From Bacteroidota bacterium (GTDB lineage: Bacteria; Bacteroidota; Bacteroidia; UKL13-3), in contig CANNQU010000032.1 in NCBI GenBank assembly GCA_947507965.1, positions 1-37,423 of the forward strand: a stretch of 37,423 nt of DNA. Reading direction: 5' to 3'. Each line of letters starts with the position of its first letter. Position 1 is the first letter of the stretch. Positions 1 to 8,033 of this stretch are shown here, piece by piece. A program made the translations under genes and the position numbers. Below the pieces are notes generated by a model. The model saw nothing but the letters and a program-made list of their open reading frames with translations. It searched no databases and had not been told where the DNA came from.

Positions 1-20
1 CAATAGTGTCCTAAACGTTT
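1..20. repeat. Left terminal inverted repeat of the IS4-family element
   Basis: Twenty bases matching the reverse complement of 1316-1335 at 19 of 20 positions. The match continues weakly for a few A/T bases further inside. This end lies beyond the stop codon of the transposase. Confidence 0.88.
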
Positions 21-76
21 TTAAATCCTTACAAATTTACTGATTTTATTGACTTGTAGCTTGCAAATTCTGCTTT

Positions 77-1249
77 TCAAAAAAGCACCCCTTGTATTTG
101 ATTTATACCAAGTGGCTTTTCACATGATTCAAATGGACTATCTAGCCAACTTTGCAAATCTATTTTAACGAATAAGTTCAATCGTATAAAAGCAACAAGA
201 TTTGAAAGGTGCCAGTTATATTTTGCCATTGCCTTTAGGAACTTTAGAATCAAGATTGTTATTAAAGCCGTCCAGACCTGAATCATTACAGCATTTTCCG
301 AGGTTCCAATAAATGACTTAATATGCAGTAGTTGTTTGATTTCTCTGAAGAATATTTCAACCTGCCACCTGCTTTTATACAACTCTCCAATCGTGTTTGC
401 TGTCCATGTGAGTTGATTGGTGATTAGTTCGATGACTTGCTGGTTCTTCTCATCCCAAACGCTAACCCGACGAAGACATCTTGGGTACTTTTTTTTTGAT
501 GCTGTCCCCTTGAGCTCTATTATTTCATCCTTAAGGATATGTTCGTGACGATTTTCAGGCAATGAATTTTCTTTAATTGACTTAAATTGTATGTTTTCCT
601 TATGCCTAACAACAAAGAACACTTTGTTGCTGTCCCAAATATTAAGCAATGCAAAATCATTGTAATACCTATCAGCAACAATCACACTCCCTTTCAGTAA
701 TGGTACGTCATACGCCCCTTTATTATCTGCCGTTTTACCATCTGTGATATTTACATAAGCTGGCAAGTTTCCATCATAATCAAGCAAGGTATGGAGTTTT
801 ATTGCTCCTTTTGCGGTTTTATATTTTGCCCAATCAAAAAGAGTGAGGCATAAACTGATAGTGGTAGAGTCAAGTAGAAATATTTTTGACTTAATTCTAA
901 ACTTTACCTGCTTAAACTGTGCCTGCTGTCCTAAACTTCCCAGCAACTTAAAATAATAGGCTTTGAAGAGTTCCCAATTGCGATTCTTGTTTTGATAACT
1001 AATACTAGATTTGGATGGTGCCTTCTCAACCCCTAGATGGTTCAGATTACCCGTCGCGGATCTTAAACCATTGCTGATATCTCGAACTGACTGACTTTTG
1101 GCAAACTGGCAAAACAGCATCGAGACCAAATGTGTCCAACTGTTATAGCCCTTATTGTGTTTATCAGTCTCTTTCTCATTTACAAGTGAATTAAATCTAG
1201 ATCGATCTAATTTAGAAATTATTTGAGAAAACAATGTTAGATTTGCCAT
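77..1249 (-). CDS. IS4-family transposase (DDE)
   Basis: This 390-residue protein would catalyse cut-and-paste movement of the surrounding element. The N-terminal 70 residues resemble the DUF4372 domain found in front of many IS4 transposases. The catalytic core shows Asp127 (LLDSTT), Asp193 (VADRYY) and Glu298. The last sits in the diagnostic YREK signature: Tyr291, Arg294, Glu298 and Lys305, with the family spacing Y-2-R-3-E-6-K. The frame has no stop or frameshift and length is normal for the family, so the enzyme is probably functional. The start is the ATG at 1249, which leaves a short leader inside the right terminal repeat. No Shine-Dalgarno sequence is seen. Confidence 0.93.
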   Translation of the reverse strand: MANLTLFSQIISKLDRSRFNSLVNEKETDKHNKGYNSWTHLVSMLFCQFAKSQSVRDISNGLRSATGNLNHLGVEKAPSKSSISYQNKNRNWELFKAYYFKLLGSLGQQAQFKQVKFRIKSKIFLLDSTTISLCLTLFDWAKYKTAKGAIKLHTLLDYDGNLPAYVNITDGKTADNKGAYDVPLLKGSVIVADRYYNDFALLNIWDSNKVFFVVRHKENIQFKSIKENSLPENRHEHILKDEIIELKGTASKKKYPRCLRRVSVWDEKNQQVIELITNQLTWTANTIGELYKSRWQVEIFFREIKQLLHIKSFIGTSENAVMIQVWTALITILILKFLKAMAKYNWHLSNLVAFIRLNLFVKIDLQSWLDSPFESCEKPLGINQIQGVLF

Positions 1250-1315
1250 AGGAAGGGGGGCTTTTGAAGAACCTCAAAGGTAACTCTGAGGAAAAGACTT
1301 CCCTTTCCTTTTTTT

Positions 1316-1335
1316 AAACGTTTAGGACGCTATTG
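1316..1335. repeat. Right terminal inverted repeat of the IS4-family element
   Basis: Reverse complement of the left end with one mismatch. It lies on the promoter side of the transposase, about 70 bases upstream of its start codon. The sequence after 1335 is the insertion-site flank. Confidence 0.88.
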
Positions 1336-1447
1336 ATCTAAAATTAGAAATAATACATGATTACCATTTTCACTGCCTCCTACTCAGGTATAACACGACG
1401 GATTTTTGGAAGACTACAACCCATGGGGAATTAAAAATTCGAACCCA

Positions 1448-1918
1448 TTAATGGTGGTATTTCTCATGGTTTAAGATCGTGAAAACCCGGTATATTTGTT
1501 CTGCAAGAAGCAGCCGTATCATTTGATGCGTAAAGGTAAGCCGTGATAAACCGATTTTTTTCTGACTGCGTTTTTCTATGGTTTCATCAAAGCCGAAAGC
1601 ACCTCCAATGAGGAATACTAAATTCGATACGCCACGGTTCATTATTCCTTGAAATTCATTCGCAAATTGAACCGATGTAAATTCTTCACCTCGTTCATCA
1701 AGCATGATTACGATATCGGTATCTTTTAACTTGTCTAAAAATATTTTTGCCTCCTTACGTTTGAGTTCCTCTTTAGGCAAAGAGGCTGCATTCTTAACCT
1801 CATCGAGCTCCAGCCAAACCAGACTTGTGTATCGCTTTATTTTCTCTAAATAAACAGTAAGACCTTCCTTTAAAAAAGGTTCTTTGGTTTTGCCCATGCT
1901 GATGACGGTAATCTTCAT
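1448..1918 (-). CDS. rlmH: 23S rRNA (pseudouridine1915-N3)-methyltransferase RlmH
   Basis: RlmH methylates N3 of pseudouridine 1915 in helix 69 of 23S rRNA, using S-adenosylmethionine, on assembled ribosomes in the cytoplasm. At 156 residues it is the normal family length. The SPOUT-class features are visible: the start MKITVISMGK, the glycine-rich SAM loop FLIGGAFGF near residues 102-110, and the strongly conserved C-terminal knot with LTFTHQMIRLLLAEQIYR and the final HEKYHH. The gene stands alone. It lies about 110 bases from the insertion sequence, whose transposase reads in the same direction away from it, so the IS does not interrupt it. It is divergent from ppk1. Confidence 0.96.
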   Translation of the reverse strand: MKITVISMGKTKEPFLKEGLTVYLEKIKRYTSLVWLELDEVKNAASLPKEELKRKEAKIFLDKLKDTDIVIMLDERGEEFTSVQFANEFQGIMNRGVSNLVFLIGGAFGFDETIEKRSQKKIGLSRLTFTHQMIRLLLAEQIYRVFTILNHEKYHH

Positions 1919-2000
1919 GTAAAAAATAATATTCAGTAAATCGTCAATAACACCTGCTATATTAATTAAAATTTACTATGGTTAAAAGGCAATAATAATT

Positions 2001-2008
2001 TATTTTCG
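2001..2008 (+). promoter_or_regulatory. Possible -7 promoter box of ppk1
   Basis: TATTTTCG matches the Bacteroidota -7 consensus TAnnTTTG at seven of eight positions. It ends four bases before the ATG of ppk1, implying a message with almost no leader. No convincing -33 TTG lies upstream, so this is tentative. Confidence 0.3.
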
Positions 2009-2012
2009 CGGG

Positions 2013-4070
2013 ATGGAGGTAACAAAGAATAAACAAGGATTGTTTATTGATCGCGACTTAAGCTGGTTGTTTTTCAATCAGCGTGTACTTCAAGAAGCAC
2101 AAAATACAGCTGTTCCTTTAATAGAAAGGTTAAAATTTCTGGGTATTTTTAGTAATAACTTGGATGAATTTTTTCGGGTGAGAGTCGCCTCACATCAACG
2201 TATCAGCCTGTTGCGTAAAACGTTCTCACTGAAATACAACCCGGAAGCCCTTCTCAAACAAATACAAGAAAAGGTACTACAACAACAAGATGAATTTGAA
2301 ATTACCTACAAGAGTTTGATCACCCAACTCAAGAAACAAAAGGTTGAAATTATTAACGAATCACATTTAACGACAACAGAAGCAAAAGAAATTAAGGACT
2401 ATTTTAAGACCGAGGTCTTGCCACATATTCATCCGATTGTGTTAAGTCACAAAACGGTTTTCCCCGAACTTAATGATAAAAGTATTTATTTGGCAGCCCA
2501 TTTGTACAAGCAAAGTAATCCACTCAACAGGATGTATGCTTTAATTGAAATCCCTACCAAAGTACTCTCTCGTTTTTACACATTAGTTTCCTCTAAAAAG
2601 ATCACTCGGATTATTATGCTCGACGATATCATACGGTATTGTTTGGTCGATGTTTTTAATATTTTCGATTATGATTGTTATAAGGCCTATACGGTGAAAC
2701 TTACCCGAGATGCTGAGTTGTCGATTGTAAACGAAGGTTTTGAAAGCATGTTGGTTAAGGTTTCGAAAAGCTTAAAACAACGAAGCAAAGGCAAACCCGT
2801 TCGTTTTGTATTTGATGAAAATATGCCTGCGGAGTTACTTAAAATGTTCGTCCGTAAATTTGCCTTAAAGGAACAAACATTAATTCCAGGTGGGCGCTAT
2901 CATAATTTCAAAGACTTTATGAATTTTCCTTCCATTAAAAGCCCGAAGTTAGTTTATCCTGAAATCAAATCCATTCCTTACCTGCCATTCGACCACGCTC
3001 AGAAAATTGTGCATGCGATACGTGAGAACGATCATTTGATTATGCATCCATACCATACCTTTGATTATGCCGTACGTTTTATTCGCGAAGCGGCAATCGA
3101 TCCCCAGGTTACAGAAATTAAGATTTCATTATATCGTTTAGCTCGGAATTCAAATATTGCCAATGCCCTTATCAGTGCTATTAAAAACGGGAAACAGGTT
3201 ACGGTAATCATGGAGTTAAAGGCCCGGTTTGATGAAGAACATAATATTTTTTGGGCCAATAAAATGCAGGAAGCAGGGGCCAAGGTTATTTTTACATCCC
3301 CTAATCAAAAAGTGCATTGTAAACTTTGTTTGATAAAGCGAACGGAGAAGAAAAAGTCGGTTTATTACTTGCAATGTGGCACCGGTAACTATAATGCCGA
3401 TACCTCAAAAATTTATTCCGACTTGTCGCTTTTTACCGTTAATCCAAAATTAACAAAAGATGCACTTGAAATTTTCAAGTATCTTACCACAAGCAATTAT
3501 AAGCCGAAGACGAGTCATATTCTTACGGCTCCATTTGGCTTGAAAGAGCAGATTTTAAAATTTATCGATACGGAGATTGCAAATGCCAAGAAAGGGAAAG
3601 AAAGTTTTATTTATGCGAAGCTTAATAGCCTTTCCGATACGGTAGTAATTGAACGGCTTTACAAAGCCTCTGCCGCTGGAGTTAAAATTAAACTTATAAT
3701 TAGAGGCATCTGTTGTTTAGTTCCTGAGAACAAGCTATGCAGCAAGAACATCGAATGTAAGAGTATTATAGGGAGATATTTGGAGCATTCCCGTTTCTTT
3801 ATATTCAATAATAATAACGATCCTCATGTGTTTATGTCGAGTGCCGATTGGATGGAAAGAAACTTTTATTCACGAGTAGAATCGGTGATTCCTATCTTAA
3901 ATAAGAAACTCAAGAAACAGATTTTTCGCATTTTTGATTTGCAGTGGAGCGACAATGTAAAAGCACGCCACATGGATTTGCTGAATTACAACAAACATTA
4001 TGAGGAGAGTAAAAAAGGCAAAGTAAATTCTCAGTTGGAATTATTCAATCTATTAAATAATGCAAGCTAA
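2013..4070 (+). CDS. ppk1: Polyphosphate kinase 1
   Basis: PPK1 reversibly transfers the terminal phosphate of ATP onto a growing inorganic polyphosphate chain, usually at the membrane, and supports phosphate storage and stress survival. The 685-residue protein is close to the E. coli enzyme in length. The four usual parts follow in order: N-terminal domain (opening with the typical IDRDLSWLFFNQRVL), head domain, and two C-terminal phospholipase-D-like domains. The two active-site histidines are present: His435 in KVHCKL, the residue phosphorylated in the family, and His592 in LEHSRF. Their numbers match those of the E. coli protein. No ppx or second ppk is adjacent. The gene is divergent from rlmH and convergent with the hydrolase gene, 41 bases away. 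Confidence 0.97.
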   Translation: MEVTKNKQGLFIDRDLSWLFFNQRVLQEAQNTAVPLIERLKFLGIFSNNLDEFFRVRVASHQRISLLRKTFSLKYNPEALLKQIQEKVLQQQDEFEITYKSLITQLKKQKVEIINESHLTTTEAKEIKDYFKTEVLPHIHPIVLSHKTVFPELNDKSIYLAAHLYKQSNPLNRMYALIEIPTKVLSRFYTLVSSKKITRIIMLDDIIRYCLVDVFNIFDYDCYKAYTVKLTRDAELSIVNEGFESMLVKVSKSLKQRSKGKPVRFVFDENMPAELLKMFVRKFALKEQTLIPGGRYHNFKDFMNFPSIKSPKLVYPEIKSIPYLPFDHAQKIVHAIRENDHLIMHPYHTFDYAVRFIREAAIDPQVTEIKISLYRLARNSNIANALISAIKNGKQVTVIMELKARFDEEHNIFWANKMQEAGAKVIFTSPNQKVHCKLCLIKRTEKKKSVYYLQCGTGNYNADTSKIYSDLSLFTVNPKLTKDALEIFKYLTTSNYKPKTSHILTAPFGLKEQILKFIDTEIANAKKGKESFIYAKLNSLSDTVVIERLYKASAAGVKIKLIIRGICCLVPENKLCSKNIECKSIIGRYLEHSRFFIFNNNNDPHVFMSSADWMERNFYSRVESVIPILNKKLKKQIFRIFDLQWSDNVKARHMDLLNYNKHYEESKKGKVNSQLELFNLLNNAS

Positions 4071-4111
4071 ATAGCTTGTTGTTGAAACGCACTAAATCAA
4101 CTCAACGTATA

Positions 4112-5236
4112 TTAAGGTATAAAGTAATGGAATACCTTGTTCGATAAATCGCAAATTACATCTGCCAGGTCAGCTACTTTTGCACCTTTGGTCATTACCG
4201 TGATAAGGTACGTATGAGCACCTGTATATACGATTCCCGACTCATGTAATTGACGTATTTCGCCTGAAACGCTTTCTCCAAATTTATGAGCAACCATTAC
4301 ATTCTTTGGTAAATCTCTTGTTAAGCCACGGGTAAAGGTAGAATTGGAAAGTAGGCTAAGGGCATATTGAGAATTTTTCACATTTAAATATGTGGCATTG
4401 TATAATACCCTCAAAAACTTGGAATAGTCGCTGGCAGTAATGGTGTATTGAAGATTTTGCATATCCATTTTATGTATTCCTAAAGTCATAAAAAGCGTAT
4501 TTAATTCGTCAATATCTAACTCACGATTTAAAAGCAAGGTTGCAAAATTATCAGAACGCACGATCATTGGATAAAACAAATCACTAACCTTATAGGGCAC
4601 ATTGGGCTGTATCACCTGATCTTTGTAGGATTGCCCTGGAACAACAGCGCTTTTCTCAAGTATAAGTGTTTTCGATAATATTTCAGGGCTCTCTTCCGAC
4701 TTTTTAAGGTAACAAATAAAAACAGCTAATTTCATTAAACTCCCTGGATAATATCCTTCTTTATCATTTACATCCGTCCACCTATCATTATCCAAATCCA
4801 TGATATAAATGGAAGCCGATTGAACCTTTCCATTGCTCTTACCATCCTTGATAATTTGCTGTAATGATGAATCCAAGGTAGAAAGCTCTGGGGCCGGTGA
4901 TGGAGTTTCTACTAAGAGAATAGGGTGAGTTAACCCATTTACATTGGCTCTTACCACTTGCTTCTCGTTTTTATATGACGAAGTATTACTCGTGGTAGCA
5001 TTATTTCCCAGGCCATCCGATTGACTTACGGCAGTATTGGCATGGTTTTGCTCTGCTAAATATTCAGCCGTATTTTCCTTGATTTTTAAATGGTAGGTTT
5101 GGTTCGTGTCATTTTGTATACTTTCTAATATCTTCTTCTCTTGTTTCGATAGAAAATAGAAAAATACCAGAGACGTTAATAGTACTGCGATTAGCAGATA
5201 ATAGGCAGGGAATCTTTTATTGAAATAATCTACCAT
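4112..5236 (-). CDS. Membrane-anchored class A beta-lactamase-like serine hydrolase
   Basis: This is a serine hydrolase of the class A beta-lactamase/penicillin-binding superfamily, held to the outer face of the inner membrane. With the ATG at 5236 the protein has 374 residues. A short cytoplasmic start is followed by one membrane segment (about 9-29) and a low-complexity Ser/Thr/Asn linker to about residue 115. The catalytic domain carries the three family motifs: Ser166-x-x-Lys169 (SLMK), Ser228-Asp-Asn230 and Lys318-Phe-Gly320 in place of KTG. The open frame extends to a TTG at 5302, but the ATG puts the membrane helix near the N-terminus, so I prefer it. I see no clear Glu166-type (EXXXN) deacylation motif, so true beta-lactamase activity is uncertain. 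A peptidoglycan-related hydrolase or regulator is equally possible. Confidence 0.82.
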   Translation of the reverse strand: MVDYFNKRFPAYYLLIAVLLTSLVFFYFLSKQEKKILESIQNDTNQTYHLKIKENTAEYLAEQNHANTAVSQSDGLGNNATTSNTSSYKNEKQVVRANVNGLTHPILLVETPSPAPELSTLDSSLQQIIKDGKSNGKVQSASIYIMDLDNDRWTDVNDKEGYYPGSLMKLAVFICYLKKSEESPEILSKTLILEKSAVVPGQSYKDQVIQPNVPYKVSDLFYPMIVRSDNFATLLLNRELDIDELNTLFMTLGIHKMDMQNLQYTITASDYSKFLRVLYNATYLNVKNSQYALSLLSNSTFTRGLTRDLPKNVMVAHKFGESVSGEIRQLHESGIVYTGAHTYLITVMTKGAKVADLADVICDLSNKVFHYFIP

Positions 5237-5502
5237 GTTTTTATGTTTATTGTTTAAAGTCAATGCAAGCGAATTTTCTACATTCAGACGAATGGTTTTC
5301 AAAAGGTTGCATTATAATTCGTTTAATTTTAAAAAAACCTCAAAGAAGGTATTCTGCCAATCGATCGCTCTGTAGGAGCTTGATACAAAATAAATTTAAT
5401 TATCCCGATAATAATCGAAATCAATCGCTCGCTTTATGGTAATGACCTATTGAAAATTTAAATATTAAAATTTAAATGCGGTTCGGATCTTAAATAATTC
5501 AT

Positions 5503-5509
5503 TATTTTG
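5503..5509 (+). promoter_or_regulatory. Possible -7 promoter box of the multihaem cytochrome gene
   Basis: TATTTTG followed by C is one base shorter than the TAnnTTTG consensus. It ends ten bases before the ATG at 5520. The intergenic region 5237-5519 between two divergent genes shows no other clear signal to me. Confidence 0.3.
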
Positions 5510-5519
5510 CATTTCTTTC

Positions 5520-7454
5520 ATGCGCCAGGCTGCTAATATTCTTTTTTTCCTCTTTTTTATTCTAACGATCTGTTATTCTTGTCATCATAACGGCTCTTCC
5601 GAATTGGAGGTTTCACCATACTTAAACCATAATCCAAAGGTTGGTTACGTAGGTAACGAAATTTGCAAAGGTTGTCATCCCGATATCTATGCTACGTTTT
5701 CAGAAACAGGAATGGGTAAATCCTGGGGGCTGGCTACACATCAAAAATCGGCAGCTCAATTTAAGTCGAATACGGTGGTTTACGATACCTTAAAGAACTT
5801 ATACTACCATCCTCAATGGCAAGGCGACACGTTGCAAATCGTTGAATTTCGGATGGTGGGGAAGGATACCGTATTTCAGCGTAAGGAGAATATTAAATAT
5901 ATTGTAGGCAGCGGACAACATACCAATTCACATCTATACGAAGTCAATGGGTTTCTTTATCAAGCACCGCTAACTTTTTACACGCAATCGCAACAGTGGA
6001 ATTTACCCCCAGGCTTTAATGAAGGTAATAATACTCGTTTTGGGCGAGCCATAGAATTAGAGTGTATTACCTGTCATAATGCACTTCCTGCTTTTGATTT
6101 TCAAAGCCAAAATAAATACGATAAAGTGCCTCTTGGCATCGGTTGTGAAAACTGTCATGGGCCTGGTAGCCTGCATGTACAGGAGAAACAACAAGGTAAG
6201 GTGGTGGATATCCGGAAAGAAATTGATTATACCATTGTAAATCCGGCGAAACTTCCTTGGCAGCTGCAAATCGATGTATGCCAAAGGTGTCATTTGCAAG
6301 GCAACGCCATCTTAAAGGAAGGGAAATCATTTATGGATTTTCGACCCGGCATGAAACTAAGTCAGGTGATGGATATTTATATGCCTCATTTTGAAGGCGA
6401 CGATAGTAAATTTATTATGGCCTCTCATGCCGAACGTCTGCAAAAAAGCAGCTGTTTCCTAAAAAGCAATAAAATAGACGAGGCAAATAGCCTTGGAATG
6501 ACCTTAACGTGCATTACCTGCCATAACCCTCATGTGAGTGTGACCGTGACAGGTAAAGAAAAATTCAATAAAATTTGTGAAAATTGTCATCAACAGAAAC
6601 GTTGCGTGGAGGCTCCCGAAATATTGAAAAAAGCAAACAATAATTGTGTTTACTGCCACATGCCTAAAAATGGAACCAGTGATATACCTCATGTAACCGT
6701 GCATGACCATTATATTCGAAAACCTATTTCTACGCAAAAGCTTCAGGACGTGCGGAAGTTTGTAGAGATAAAATGCGTTAACAATCGAACCCCAACAGCA
6801 GCATCGAAAGCAGAGGGCTATCTTAATTATTATGAAAAGTTTGACTTAAAATCGATGGTTTGTTTAGATTCGGCCTATATTTATTTGCAGCAATGTGAAA
6901 ACAGGGCTGATTTGTGGGTGCACTATTATTATTTAAAACAAGATTATAAAAAGGTATCTGATGTTGGAAAAAATTTAAATCTAAATACCATACAAGATGC
7001 CTGGACAACCTACCGGGTTGCCGAAAGTTATATAAAGCAAGATGATTTTAGCTCGGCAGAAAAATGGATTGACATTACGGTTGCATTAAGGCCTAAACAG
7101 CTTAATTTTTTGCAGAAGCAAGGTATGGTAAAGTATAATTTACTAAAAATAGCAGAGGCAAAGAAACTCTTCGAAACGATGGTTACCTATAACCCGAAGT
7201 ACGCGGAAGCCTGGAGTAGCTTAGGTTTGATTGTATGCAATAGGGGAGAGGGCAACATCGTACTAGCCCTGCAATACGATGACCAAGCTTTACGTTTGGA
7301 TCCTGATTTGGAAAGTGCCCTTATGAACAGTCTTGATATTTTTAATGCCACCGGCAACACGGTCGAATTTCTAAAGTATTTACGGCGGCTTTACAAAATC
7401 TCACCTCATCAGGCGAAGCTTTTACCTATGTATAGGAAGTTTAATATTCAATGA
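5520..7454 (+). CDS. Seven-haem cytochrome c lipoprotein with C-terminal TPR repeats
   Basis: This 644-residue exported protein is predicted to bind seven c-type haems. CXXCH motifs lie at residues 49-53, 182-186, 209-213, 254-258, 331-335, 353-357 and 376-380. Several are in contexts typical of cytochrome c554-like proteins (CITCHNPH, CENCHGPG, CVYCHMP). The N-terminus is hydrophobic and ends at Cys21, a probable lipoprotein cysteine. An eighth CXXCH at 18-22 overlaps this site and is unlikely to bind haem. From about residue 470 the protein has no haem motifs and looks like TPR helices (for example YNPKYAEAWSSLGLI and LRLDPDLESALMN). An electron-transfer role on the periplasmic or outer-membrane side is inferred. 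The redox partner is not encoded nearby, so the pathway is unknown. Haem attachment requires the cell's cytochrome c maturation system, not seen here. Confidence 0.88.
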   Translation: MRQAANILFFLFFILTICYSCHHNGSSELEVSPYLNHNPKVGYVGNEICKGCHPDIYATFSETGMGKSWGLATHQKSAAQFKSNTVVYDTLKNLYYHPQWQGDTLQIVEFRMVGKDTVFQRKENIKYIVGSGQHTNSHLYEVNGFLYQAPLTFYTQSQQWNLPPGFNEGNNTRFGRAIELECITCHNALPAFDFQSQNKYDKVPLGIGCENCHGPGSLHVQEKQQGKVVDIRKEIDYTIVNPAKLPWQLQIDVCQRCHLQGNAILKEGKSFMDFRPGMKLSQVMDIYMPHFEGDDSKFIMASHAERLQKSSCFLKSNKIDEANSLGMTLTCITCHNPHVSVTVTGKEKFNKICENCHQQKRCVEAPEILKKANNNCVYCHMPKNGTSDIPHVTVHDHYIRKPISTQKLQDVRKFVEIKCVNNRTPTAASKAEGYLNYYEKFDLKSMVCLDSAYIYLQQCENRADLWVHYYYLKQDYKKVSDVGKNLNLNTIQDAWTTYRVAESYIKQDDFSSAEKWIDITVALRPKQLNFLQKQGMVKYNLLKIAEAKKLFETMVTYNPKYAEAWSSLGLIVCNRGEGNIVLALQYDDQALRLDPDLESALMNSLDIFNATGNTVEFLKYLRRLYKISPHQAKLLPMYRKFNIQ

Positions 7455-7470
7455 CAATGCTTTAAGCCTT

Positions 7471-7478
7471 AACTTTGC
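7471..7478 (+). promoter_or_regulatory. -7 promoter box (TAnnTTTG) of rimM
   Basis: TAACTTTG, followed by C, matches the Bacteroidota -7 consensus exactly. It lies in the 37-base gap after the cytochrome gene and ends 13 bases before the rimM ATG. This suggests rimM has its own start site with a leader of only a few bases. No -33 TTG at proper spacing is evident. Confidence 0.5.
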
Positions 7479-7491
7479 AGCAGCATAACAA

Positions 7492-7998
7492 ATGATTTAT
7501 AGTCAAAAAAAAATAATTATCATCGGGTCGATTGTTAAAACACACGGAGTTCATGGGGCCTTGATGGTACGATTGATCGCTGGGTTTAACACCTCCATTT
7601 TAAACAAGGCCAGCTCGTGCTTTCTCATGATAAGAAACAAGCCGGTACCCTTTAAAGTTTTGGAAGCCATAGAAAGTAGTAACTGCGAAGTGATTCTTCT
7701 TTTTGCAGATATCCAATCGAAACCCCATGCTGAGGAATTTCTTAATTTGGAGATTGCTGTGGAGAGAAACAGCCCTATTCGAAAGAAGAAAACCGATAAT
7801 ATACTTTTATTGGTAGGGTATAAAATTTATAATGATGGGGTATTAGTAGGGACCGTTCAAAACATAGAAAATCCGGGCAAACAATTTTTATTTGTACTAG
7901 AAAACGACTTGCTTCTACCGGCACATGATGATCTAATTGAGTTTATTGACGACAAAAAAAAGTCAATCTTTATGAAATTACCGGAAGGGCTGATTTAG
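7492..7998 (+). CDS. rimM: Ribosome maturation factor RimM
   Basis: RimM binds ribosomal protein S19 and helps mature the head of the 30S subunit and process 16S rRNA. The 168-residue protein is the usual length. It has the N-terminal RimM barrel with the conserved start IGSIVKTHGVHGAL (residues 11-24), a middle linker, and a PRC-barrel domain from about residue 100. It ends in the typical pattern LPAHDDLIEFID...LPEGLI. RimM is often encoded in an rpsP-rimM-trmD-rplS operon. Here none of these partners is present: a cytochrome gene precedes it and a permease gene follows 35 bases later. The ATG at 7492 is the only good start. Confidence 0.9.
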   Translation: MIYSQKKIIIIGSIVKTHGVHGALMVRLIAGFNTSILNKASSCFLMIRNKPVPFKVLEAIESSNCEVILLFADIQSKPHAEEFLNLEIAVERNSPIRKKKTDNILLLVGYKIYNDGVLVGTVQNIENPGKQFLFVLENDLLLPAHDDLIEFIDDKKKSIFMKLPEGLI

Positions 7999-8033
7999 TT
8001 TTTTTTTGATTATTATTGTAGCACCATTAAACG

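Larger units (their letters stand above)
1..1335. mobile_element. IS4-family insertion sequence, apparently complete
   Basis: A single transposase gene, read on the minus strand, is enclosed by terminal inverted repeats. The left end begins at base 1 with caatagtgtcctaaacgttt. The right end, read inward from 1335, is the same 20 bases with one mismatch (t to c at the seventh base). The element is about 1.3 kb, normal for a one-gene IS. Its left end coincides with the first base of the window, so the left flank and any target-site duplication cannot be seen. A few more terminal bases could lie outside. The intact frame and near-perfect ends suggest a recently active element. Confidence 0.9.

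Noticed and set aside
1336-1447. Possible tRNA or gene remnant beside the insertion sequence (minus strand contains GGTTCGAAT, like a T-loop)
   Set aside because: The bases around the motif cannot form a five-pair T stem, and no anticodon or acceptor arm follows. No open frame of use is present. I see nothing supportable in this 112-base stretch.
4112-5236. Annotating the serine hydrolase as an antibiotic-resistance beta-lactamase
   Set aside because: SxxK, SDN and K-F-G motifs are present, but no clear catalytic Glu motif is seen. The protein has a membrane anchor and long linker, so resistance cannot be claimed.
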